The position numbers and the translations under genes are program-made. From NCBI GenBank assembly GCA_933822405.4, contig CAKOGP040001714.1, positions 310,001 to 374,000 on the forward strand: a stretch of DNA of 64,000 nt, read 5' to 3'. The notes under the pieces were generated by a model, which saw nothing but the letters and a program-made list of their open reading frames with translations, was not told the origin of the DNA and made no database searches. This DNA is from Cylindrotheca closterium. Lineage: Eukaryota; Bacillariophyta; Bacillariophyceae; Bacillariales; Bacillariaceae. Position 1 is the first letter of the stretch; each line of letters opens with the position of its first letter. Below, piece after piece: positions 56,121-64,000 of the stretch.

Positions 56121-57197
56121 TCAAAAACTTGCGGTGGTACTTGTCGTCATGGTGGACAAGCTAACTGAATCATCCTCCAACGAAACACGGCTTTCGTCAT
56201 TCAGTATTGGCCTAGGGCTGTCGTCAGTCTCGAAGGCAAAGTTGAGCGGAGGGAGACCTTGCATGTCAATGTTCTCGATCTGTTGTTTGAGTCTGTCCAA
56301 GAAGCAAAAGACAGCTGGGTAGGAGAATTCTCGATCCAACCCCAAGTCTTCGGCGTCATTCTTCATCAACAAGTGCCTCCAATGTCTCGCCAGTGCTGAC
56401 AATATCTTCTCCCTCGAGCGCTTCCGTTCGTATTGATGCATCCATGCCGAGTACCGATGAATGGCATAGGAGAATCCAAACAATAGATCAAAGCGTTCGT
56501 CCAAAGAGCTGCAAGTTGCATATCGTCGCTGAAAACCTGCAAAGTGCTGCAAGACAGGTGCCAAGGATCGTTCCAAGGATATCACAAAGCTGGAAGTCTT
56601 GGAATTCTCTTTGTAATGATCCAAGCAAGAAACCAGTATTTCTTCTCGCCGATGAGGCAGGAGCATAACTCTTAGTCTTTGCACCTGGGATTCCTTCAAC
56701 TGTGACGCTCGTACTATAGGTGCAGCCAATTCCACAAACTCGGGATCACTTGGTTCCAATATTTCTCGAATGTACAGAATAGCAGTCTCTTGAGGGAATC
56801 GACTCGTCACTAGATTCAATTGTTTCATCATGACTTCAAATGGTGCTTTCCTCCTCCTTCGTTTCCGCTTGGCCAGCATTTTGCTGGTCAGCATCATTTT
56901 GCTCGTCTTGTTACTGCTGCAGTTGCTACTGCTTCGTGGAGACTTGATGATGTGATCAAAGCAAAAGATTTTGGCTGGAGAATGATGTTGCTCTTGATAC
57001 TGCTCCTGCTGATGTTCTCCAATGGAAGGAGAGGGCGATAATCTCGAAGTAATCGGCTTGTTCATTTCATATTCAATGCCAAAGGAGGACGCTGGTAACT
57101 CGACCCAATAGTATGATGGCCGAGTGGTGTACTTGTTGTTGTTGTTTGTTGTTGGAGACAGCAGTGCGGTAAGCGACAATGCCGTTGGACGACCCAT
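56121..57197 (-). CDS. Helical hypothetical protein, 358 aa
   Basis: Single exon from ATG 57197. The N-terminal 115 residues are low complexity (Ser, Asn, Gln, Pro) followed by a strongly basic AKRKRRRRK patch that could be a nuclear localisation signal. Residues 120-310 are dense in Leu/Arg/Glu and predicted helical (IVRASQLKESQVQRLRVMLL, EKILSALARHWRHLLM). The tail is acidic and Ser/Thr-rich. No known domain. The promoter is shared with nothing obvious. Confidence 0.6.
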   Translation of the reverse strand: MGRPTALSLTALLSPTTNNNNKYTTRPSYYWVELPASSFGIEYEMNKPITSRLSPSPSIGEHQQEQYQEQHHSPAKIFCFDHIIKSPRSSSNCSSNKTSKMMLTSKMLAKRKRRRRKAPFEVMMKQLNLVTSRFPQETAILYIREILEPSDPEFVELAAPIVRASQLKESQVQRLRVMLLPHRREEILVSCLDHYKENSKTSSFVISLERSLAPVLQHFAGFQRRYATCSSLDERFDLLFGFSYAIHRYSAWMHQYERKRSREKILSALARHWRHLLMKNDAEDLGLDREFSYPAVFCFLDRLKQQIENIDMQGLPPLNFAFETDDSPRPILNDESRVSLEDDSVSLSTMTTSTTASF

Positions 57198-58018
57198 ATC
57201 GAAATGATCGGAGGATAATAGATAGCACAGCTTGTTTTTCGTGTGTCCTTGTTTGTGTGTATGCTGAGTGTCGAGTGCTCTCGTGCCAGAATACCCAGAG
57301 GCGATAAAAATGTGGGCACTTTCATGTCAGTTGCTCTTGCTTGCTCTTGAGAATCTTCAACGGATAAACGGATACGACATCGTTACGGCAACGACTAACC
57401 GAAGGAAGATTCTCTCATCGCAGTGGTGTACTGTAGGTTAGGTTACACATACAAAAGCAAGTTCCAGAAACATTCGTCGTTACCATCATCAAGGTCCATC
57501 AAAACCTGAAAGCTGGTATCTTGATCAGAAATTCTTGTCCTGCGGTCGAAGGTTGGACCAACAGTTGGAAATAACGTGCTTCTTGTTTACGCGCGTAAAA
57601 CGGACAGAGAACCGCGTGTTTTTCTCGCGGCAAATCGTTGTACTGGAAACCCCAGTGAAAAGATTCGTTGGTATTAACGCATGGAAACGGTCGCGGCAGG
57701 TATGGTACATTTGCATCGTACATTCTACACAATCCAAATTCAAATCTCAAAGACCTCTAATTGCGCCACAGTTGGTTCCCGCCAAGGCATTGGTCGACTC
57801 TCCGCGTATTCTTCTCTACATACAGCTTCAGTACACGTTTTTCGCGTGTGTGTGCGCTATCTTTCTCCACGAGTTCCATATCGAAAAGGATAGCTTCCAA
57901 AAACCAAGTTTTACAGTCGATCGAAAGTTGAAACGTTTCATCATTGCTTCTATTACCATCTCTACTCTAGAGTTTTGGTATAAAAGGCATATCCGCTGAG
58001 AGGCTAAGACACAGCATA
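57198..58018. other. Divergent intergenic region upstream of HSF gene
   Basis: No gene seen. A TATAAAAGG-like box (GGTATAAAAGGC, about 57976-57987) lies about 30 bp upstream of the HSF ATG, which is unusual for this window. Confidence 0.45.
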
Positions 58019-59776
58019 ATGTCATCCAATACAACACTGAAGCAGCAGCAGGCACGCAAAAAGGAAATGAACTTTGCCGAAAGCGTTCATCAACTAGTGA
58101 CGGAAGTTTCGGAACGAGATCCAACAATGATGCAATGGACTTCTGATGGTGCTGCTTTCATTGTGAATCCTTCCCACCCAGAGCTTGGGGTGACGCTTGG
58201 CAAGTATTTTCAACGTAAGTCATTTGAGATGGTAAATGCCTCCTATTTCCTCTAGTCTGAGTCTCATTCGCCCTCCCTTTTTTTATTTGCTTCCAAAAAA
58301 TTCGCAGATTCCAAGTATTCTTCCTTTCAGCGTCAGGTAAGATTATGAAAGTAGATCACTCATGCATTCTAACCAACTCGAACTTGTTCACTGACATTTG
58401 TCCCACTTATTCTATTGCAGCTGAACCAATACGGATGGACAAAACCACGCAGTGGAAGGTAAGACAAGAAGTTCTGAATCATCACCTTGAAGTATCTTTG
58501 TTCCATTGAGACGTGTTGACGCTAAACTTCATTTTTGTTCTCAATCTTTTGTTCTTAAAAATGTGTATTAGGTATACTGGTACATTCTTCAACCCATTCT
58601 TTCGAAAGGATACAGAGCTTGAAGAAGTTCGCAAGATTGGTAGAGGTGGCTGCAAGAAGCACCTCCGAACTGTCGGATCCTCATCCGAAAACACCACTCC
58701 ATTCACTAGGAAAAAGTCACGCTATATGGCGTCGTCATCGAGAAGTCAACTTGGTCTTTTGACTCCTTCCCCACATCGCCGCCGCTCTCGGCTTCCACTT
58801 CAAAAGCGACCTGTGAACATCCCAGGAGCCAAAGCAGTTTCTCCTCTGACCCCCAAGTCCATCGAGAACCCAAGCGCAGATGATATCACTGCTGTTCAAG
58901 TCCTTTTGGGTATGGTCCAAAAGACAGCGGTACCAGAAGAATTGCGGCCCTCAGATTGCTCCATTGCATCTTCGTCCGAGATCACCCAAAGCCGCCGTTC
59001 CAAGAGTAGTAGAAACTTTGCCTTGGCCGTCCATGCCTTGGTGACCGAAACTCATGCCAACAATCCCAAAATTATTAAATGGGTAGAAGGTGGAACTGCC
59101 TTTGAAGTTGATGCATCTCATCCTAAACTTGGTGATGCATTGGGAAAATACTTTCAGCGTACGTATCCGATGTTGCTTCCATCTGAAACATCTCCATCAT
59201 CATCATTCCGCTCATGTTTTTCATCCATTGTTGCCTTGTCACAGACTCCAAGTATTCTTCCTTTCAGCGTCAACTCAATCAGTATGGGTGGTGCAAACTT
59301 CGAAATACTGGAAAGTAAGTGATGATGATTCGGGGATACAACATGTGTTCTTGACTTTTTTGGATCTCACATTGTGTTTTTTCTCCATTTGTGCGATTAG
59401 ATTTTTCAACCATCACTTCCATCAAGACAAGGAAAAGTCAAACTTTGACTTGATTCGGCGAAAGGACAAGGACAAAAAGGCTGACGCCAGTCTTGTGTCC
59501 AAGACAAGGGTTTCTAAGAGAGCCTCTGTTGCATCGGGTCCATCGGGATCGGACTCGAAGCGTATCCAATACATTTCTGTACCCTCGACCAAGCGAAGAA
59601 GGATGTCCTCAATCTCCGAGCCGAATCTCCAGCCTGTTTCAGACGAGGACACGATCAGCAGCTCGGAAGAAGGATCCATCCTTTCTCGTCCCATGTCGTT
59701 TGTCGACTTGACCCGTCCACCAAGCAACGTCACGGCATACTTGCCACAACAATCAAATTCACATTTACAGCATTAG
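58019..59776 (+). CDS. Heat-shock-factor-type protein with two DNA-binding domains, about 431 aa
   Basis: Six inferred exons: 58019-58214, 58308-58336, 58421-58458, 58572-59158, 59245-59314, 59401-59776. Two HSF-fold winged-helix DNA-binding domains are visible. DBD1: FAESVHQLVTEV, MMQWTSDGAAFIVN, LGKYFQHSKYSSFQRQLNQYGW and FFNPFFRKD. DBD2 (about 236-325): FALAVHALVTET, IIKWVEGGTAFEVD, LGKYFQHSKYSSFQRQLNQYGW and FFNHHFHQD. Both have an intron at the same codon in LGKYFQ|H, which indicates an internal duplication. DBD1 has an extra intron after QRQ. The linker is Ser/Arg-rich. No heptad HR-A/B region follows, so trimer formation as in classic HSFs is not obvious. Likely binds two nGAAn-type half-sites or bridges sites; nuclear. 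Confidence 0.85.
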
Positions 59777-60304
59777 GGACCACGCCATGGGGAGTCACAC
59801 AACATGTGTGTGACATTTGTTCATATCATTAGACTGACTGACTTAAAGGGAAAAAGTCAGGTCAAGTCAATTTCACCAAATCAAGTAATCTCGTAGTCAT
59901 GAATGAATGCAACCAGTACCGACAGGATTGCGACACTCTTGCGTTTTGAAGCACTCATGGGTTTTTGTATGAAACCACATCTTCGACATTGCCCATTCCT
60001 TAAAAGAAGGTAACTTCACACACACAATACATAGAACAAAAATATAACATGTTTTCTTTTGACATCATTTTGATTGCTTTCTGTTTGGAAATTAGGTCTT
60101 TGGCATGTATTTTTGGCCAGGATTTCCGTTCGAATTGAAAAAAGTGACTGACTCAGTACGTCGTACAACAAGAAGCAATATTATGAAATAGAAGCACTCC
60201 TGGAACCATCAACAACGAAAAAGAGATTAAGAGAAGCATGCTTTCACGTCCTAGGTGGCTTCAATCAACTTGATTCATTCCTTCAACACTCCGTTACAAC
60301 CAAA
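59777..60304. other. Intergenic, no gene seen
   Basis: AT-rich spacer between HSF and the cysteine-repeat gene. Short repeated AACATGTGTGTGACA words near 59800, nothing else supported. Confidence 0.45.
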
Positions 60305-61534
60305 ATGGGTTTCATAATACACATCTTCGTTGTCTGTCTCTGGCTGCAACTGATGATTCTTCCAGCAGTGCAGGCGCAAGAAGATGATGGTGATTTTTGT
60401 AATTTTGATGGAGAACGGATACCTCGGGGAGCGAGCGTGGGATCCAACTTTGAAACGCGATGTGGGCCTTGGGAAGAATGGCCCTGTTTCTGCAATCCAG
60501 ATGTTCCCTATCAAGTCGATTGTCCCTATTGTGGCTTTGCGACCAACACTCCCAATCTGGTGAAGTGTGCCAAGCATGACGAGACAGTTTCGTTGCTTGC
60601 GCTGTCAGATGACCTCGGAAAGAAATGCACTTGTGATGCAAGTGATCCAGCCTTCCCAGTGAGTAGCTGCGTTGGCGATTTCTTTGCGGATAAGTGTATG
60701 TTTGTCGTGGATGGGAAAACGTTCTGGTACGCAAATGGGGATATGGTCGATGTCGTAAATCCTTGCGGATCGGTGTCGGATTACCCTTGCTTTTGCAATC
60801 CCAATCTGCAAGATCAATTGTACTGTCCTTATTGTACGGTAACCACGCGGAGTGGTGCGGTCGAATGTCTAAAGGACGAAGAGGTCAAGCAATTCAATAT
60901 ATTCCGACAAGGAAGCCAGTCGTCGTGTGTTTGTGACTATTCATCTCGGGGCAACTTGAACTTCCCAGCCGAACCAAGATGCAATCTTCCGGATGGCTGT
61001 GCTGTAGCAGAAACAAATGGTGCTACTACATTCTACAGCGATGGGGAGGAAATTCGGAATCGCGAGGGTATCTGTGGAACAGGGTATCCCTTCATTTGCG
61101 ATGCGTCCGGCGCATCAATCGGCAGTGACAATCTCACGTACCCGTACTGCCAAATTATCGACCAATCCGGGGAAGTTCAATGTGTCAGAGATGGCGAGTC
61201 GATATCGTTGATTGATCGATTTGGAGAAAGCGTCCGTTGTACCTGTCGGTTTGGATCCTTGGGTCCAATTTCAGATTGTGTCGACTCGGACATATCAATA
61301 ACTACTCCGCCGACTAGAGCACCAGCTGATTCACCAACAAGGGCGCCAACAGTGTCGACACGACCACTATCAACAACACGACCCACAGTGATTCTTTCAC
61401 TGCCCCCACCAACACCGTCACCAGGACCTAGGCAGACGTCTTCGAACGCGGCAAGGCCGCGCATCACTACTGTTGCTTCCGTCGCCTCGGTAGTGGCAGC
61501 CGTCGTTGCAACATTTCAATTATTTTCACAATAG
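60305..61534 (+). CDS. Secreted triple cysteine-repeat protein, 409 aa
   Basis: Signal peptide at 1-24. Three about 90-residue cysteine modules run from 31 to 117, 125-212 and 225-325. The first two share CGxxxxxPCFCNP, CPYC, V.C.K..E and a final CxC. The third has lost several of these Cys (ICDAS, YPYC instead of CFCNP, CPYC), so it is a diverged copy. Then comes a Thr/Pro-rich stalk (TTPPTRAPADSPTRAPTVS) and a hydrophobic C-terminus (VASVVAAVVATFQLF), consistent with GPI anchoring. Probably a cell-surface glycoprotein. The order of cysteines does not match a named family I can identify. Confidence 0.8.
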   Translation: MGFIIHIFVVCLWLQLMILPAVQAQEDDGDFCNFDGERIPRGASVGSNFETRCGPWEEWPCFCNPDVPYQVDCPYCGFATNTPNLVKCAKHDETVSLLALSDDLGKKCTCDASDPAFPVSSCVGDFFADKCMFVVDGKTFWYANGDMVDVVNPCGSVSDYPCFCNPNLQDQLYCPYCTVTTRSGAVECLKDEEVKQFNIFRQGSQSSCVCDYSSRGNLNFPAEPRCNLPDGCAVAETNGATTFYSDGEEIRNREGICGTGYPFICDASGASIGSDNLTYPYCQIIDQSGEVQCVRDGESISLIDRFGESVRCTCRFGSLGPISDCVDSDISITTPPTRAPADSPTRAPTVSTRPLSTTRPTVILSLPPPTPSPGPRQTSSNAARPRITTVASVASVVAAVVATFQLFSQ

Positions 61535-61990
61535 TGGAATGCCAATCTTGATATCATTGAGGACAAAAAACAGCGCTGGGATGTGCTGAGTAGTGGGGAA
61601 TAATACTGCTCATGTCCTCGTCATCATGAAACTGTAGCTTGACGACATGCATTTCGTGGAAAGGTTCTTGTCATGTAGCGGTAGCTATTGGGGATAACCA
61701 TTGTTGACTGGGATATCTTTGGGATCGTGCAAGTGAAGACAAATGCCTTATATGATTAGCCATCGAAAGCAATAATGCAATCTTAATCTATACGGTGGAA
61801 CAATCTAGTGTTTTCACGAACTTCAATTTTCAGTTTATTAGCATCACCTGTCATGTTTTCAAATGAGATAAATCAGAGCATACCTTACTCTTTGTCCAGA
61901 GGAGGGGTACAATGGCAAGTAGAAAAGGGCTGGGATTCATCCAATGCTACTTTTGCAACTTCTTTGCACAGTGACTGTCAGTATGATCAA
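61535..61990. other. Convergent intergenic region
   Basis: No gene seen between the cysteine-repeat gene (+) and the likely plastid protein gene (-). Confidence 0.45.
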
Positions 61991-62461
61991 TTAGTTGTTC
62001 CAAGGTAGATACAGTTCTCCACGGGAGGCCAACCTCAACATTTCATAGCCGTAGGATCCAGAAAGACCAAGTAATGACACGATTGCGAAAATTGGAATGA
62101 AAAGATCTCGTTCACCTTCCGATGCACTTTGCGTTCTGCTTGCTGGAGGGGAGAGCTGTCGACTGTTTTGAAGTGCCCGTAGCTCTTTTGTTTTCTCATT
62201 AAAGTCATCCTTTGAACCAGTTCCCCAGCCATCATCATCATCCTCTACTGGGGTCGTTTCAGCTTCATTTTCAAAGCCTTCCATCTTGCTCGTTAGCTTC
62301 GTGGCAAAGGGGGTATCGCAAAAGAGAGGATGACGATGATTCACCACAGACTGTGCACTGTATGATTTCTGAACGGAAATTGGCCGAAACGCAACGCATG
62401 ATCCATTCAGGAATATGATAAGGACGATAGCAAGTGTGATAACCCGACTCCTTTGGTTCAT
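61991..62461 (-). CDS. Probable plastid-targeted single-span membrane protein, 156 aa
   Basis: Residues 1-24 are a signal peptide (VITLAIVLIIFLNGSCVAFRP) whose end, CVAFRP, resembles the ASAFAP cleavage site of diatom plastid precursors. A Ser/Asn-rich transit-like region follows. The mature part has an acidic linker (EDDDDGWGTGS) and one transmembrane helix (PIFAIVSLLGLSGSYGYEML) ending LYLPWNN. ERDLFIPIFA and a conserved Pro-Trp end suggest a thylakoid or envelope protein. The specific function is unknown. Confidence 0.6.
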   Translation of the reverse strand: MNQRSRVITLAIVLIIFLNGSCVAFRPISVQKSYSAQSVVNHRHPLFCDTPFATKLTSKMEGFENEAETTPVEDDDDGWGTGSKDDFNEKTKELRALQNSRQLSPPASRTQSASEGERDLFIPIFAIVSLLGLSGSYGYEMLRLASRGELYLPWNN

Positions 62462-63357
62462 TGTTGCAATAGATACTGTGTTGTAGCAGGCAGTATAATA
62501 ATAATGCCTGGGGTTGGATGATATTATTGTCAGATGCCAAATGCCAAATCCTTCTAGAGCTGTGTTAGTTTTGGTTTGGCACTACTGTAGCTCTCCGGAT
62601 CTCACAGTATATGGCATACCGTATTATACCGGTACACCCATCTACTGGTATATTCTACCACAAGCACCCAAACCCATCGATCAAAATGACGTTGATAGGC
62701 TTCAAAGTGAAATGATGCAGCGTTAGAAGCGAGTCCATGTCGGGACCTTTACAAGTTCGGTAATAACAAGCAGATGACCTTTTCGGCAGCGGAAATTGGG
62801 TTCCACGAAATTCTCCGGAACATGGTGCGGTCCTCCTTTTGTCATGTCGCGGCAAGCACGGTCACACGCAACATTAGATTCCAACGTGAAACCAGCACTA
62901 CTGTAGCTAGCTCCTTTGCGTATCTTTTGTTAGACTGTATTTCTATAAATCTTATTTGTCTATAGATATCCAGTATGGGAGGACGTTCTTGCTCAGAAGT
63001 CTGTCAATAGGGCATCCTGAGGGTTAGTGGTAATCGTATGCTTTGTTGATGACTACGTTATCCATACAAAATAATGGATTCGTCTTTTTGTCCCCAAATG
63101 AATTCGTGTCTTACTGTGCGATCCTTCGTTTGCCAAGTTTCGTCTGTCGAATGGTGGAATCCAAATAAACATAGTCGCCGTCACATGGAAAGAGGAGTGA
63201 AGTCAATCGAAAGTTGCCTGATGACTGCGTTGTCCATACACAATAATGGACGCGTCTGTTTATCCCCAAGTGAATACCTGTATTTCTCTGTCACGGGCTG
63301 ATCCCTCGTTTGCAAGGTTTCTGTAGAAAGAAATCCGACCAAGCATATTCAGGAAAA
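62462..63357. other. Intergenic with diverged direct repeat
   Basis: No gene seen. About 63047-63146 and 63219-63325 are diverged direct copies: TGATGACT.CGTT.TCCATACA.AATAATGGA..CGTCT.TT.TCCCCAA.TGAAT, then ATCC.TCGTTTGC.A.GTTTC. Confidence 0.5.
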
Positions 63358-63774
63358 CTAATTGAACCCCCATCGACCCCAAGGTGTCGCCTCGAAAGAT
63401 TGTTGCTCCTCTGCATCACACGCTACAACACTTGTAGACATGGAAAGCGGAGTAAAGATCGAAGCAAAGCGTTGCACAAGGTCGCTTTGTGTTGGATGCG
63501 AACGAATGGTGATGGTTGGGTCACGGGAGCGTTGCGCTGTCATCATGATGCCCTCAGATTCTTGATCTTCTTGTTTCATAGGCTGCATATAATCAATCTT
63601 CTGCCACGAGCTCAGAAAACTATTCGAAGCGGACACCTTGGTAGGACCAAAGTTCTGTGGCAGTCCACGGTTCTGCCTCCCCTGTGAATGCTTCGATGAA
63701 TCTTGGAGTAGACATTGCTCGTTTGCAGCAATGATGATGGTGGGCACAACAACTGTAGAATAGAACAACATCAT
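63358..63774 (-). CDS. Possible small secreted protein, 138 aa
   Basis: First ATG in the open frame is 63774 (the frame also opens earlier with GTG). N-terminus MMLFYSTVVVPTIIIAANEQ resembles a signal peptide. The rest is polar, with Ser/Gln and Arg/Asp-rich parts, and no domain is recognised. The reading frame stays open but codon usage gives no strong support. Confidence 0.3.
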   Translation of the reverse strand: MMLFYSTVVVPTIIIAANEQCLLQDSSKHSQGRQNRGLPQNFGPTKVSASNSFLSSWQKIDYMQPMKQEDQESEGIMMTAQRSRDPTITIRSHPTQSDLVQRFASIFTPLSMSTSVVACDAEEQQSFEATPWGRWGFN

Positions 63775-64000
63775 AGGGAATGACTGGCTCCAGGCCACTC
63801 CAGCGACAGAAAGAAACAGAATTGGGAAGTAGATGGAAGAAGAATCGTGAACTGGACTGGTACACGTACTGCTCGCTCGAACTATTCGTTGTGACGAATC
63901 TTCTTCCGCCTCGTCTTAGTGAAAATTGAAACTTGAACTTGAACTACCTGTACGTAGAACTACAGTAGACCAAACGCTTGTCACCGTATCATTGGTATGA

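Noticed and set aside
1..64000. Prokaryotic features (operons, Shine-Dalgarno sites, CRISPR)
   Set aside because: The sequence is eukaryotic: spliced genes, histone, HSF and WW domains.

Overview
The window is nuclear DNA from a single-celled photosynthetic eukaryote, most likely a diatom (probably pennate). The genes are moderately dense, on both strands and not in operons. Introns are few and short (about 70-130 bp) with GT-AG ends. Several genes carry diatom hallmarks: a DVILGRG-type DUF6824 domain, a heat-shock-factor gene, a likely plastid-targeted precursor with a CVAFRP-like cleavage motif, a CBM20-trehalose synthase/phosphatase fusion, and many lysine/serine-rich or cysteine-rich lineage-specific proteins. 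Species assignment is inference. A 489-bp run of N lies at 24037-24525. No tRNA, rRNA or CRISPR was seen.

Layout. 1-2 kb: two possibly related coiled-coil proteins. 2-4 kb: a membrane-anchored 5'-nucleotidase-like phosphoesterase (-). 5-6.6 kb: a CRAL-TRIO-like/DUF6824 fusion (+). 6.7-8.2 kb: a Lys/Ser-rich protein (-). 8.7-14.7 kb: a tandem pair of large putative regulators with a split RING-like zinc finger, a Myb/SANT-like segment and a GAF-like region (-). Between the pair lies a 160-bp foldback. 15.7-20.3 kb: a seven-exon ABCB transporter whose domains run TMD-NBD-NBD-TMD (-). 21.6-24 kb: a small LRR-like protein and the PP4 catalytic subunit. 25.6-33 kb: a GPI-type secreted protein and a five-exon gene that joins a haem-peroxidase-like ectodomain, DOMON, cytochrome b561, cytochrome b5 and a ferredoxin-reductase-type FAD/NAD(P) module. 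33.5-48.4 kb: two members of a small KVxF-type family, an SR-like acidic protein, the CBM20-TPS-TPP gene, a KOW/zinc-knuckle protein, a phytanoyl-CoA-type dioxygenase and an H2A.X histone. 48.8-49.7 kb: an intact, apparently recent TRIM-like element with identical 110-bp terminal repeats. 50.7-64 kb: a WW-GT7 fusion, hypothetical genes, a tandem duplicated small-protein pair, an HSF with two DNA-binding domains, a triple-repeat secreted protein and the likely plastid membrane protein.

Main points of interest. (1) The peroxidase-DOMON-b561-b5-FNR protein has a DUOX-like overall logic built from different parts. It could carry electrons from cytosolic NAD(P)H across a membrane to an external peroxidase-like domain whose distal histidine is replaced. 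(2) The ABC transporter has a permuted domain order. (3) The HSF protein has two tandem DNA-binding domains that share an intron position. (4) The TRIM-like element is flanked by an apparent 5-bp target-site duplication. Exon structures were inferred by eye from splice consensus, frame continuity and family conservation. No transcript data or database searches were available.
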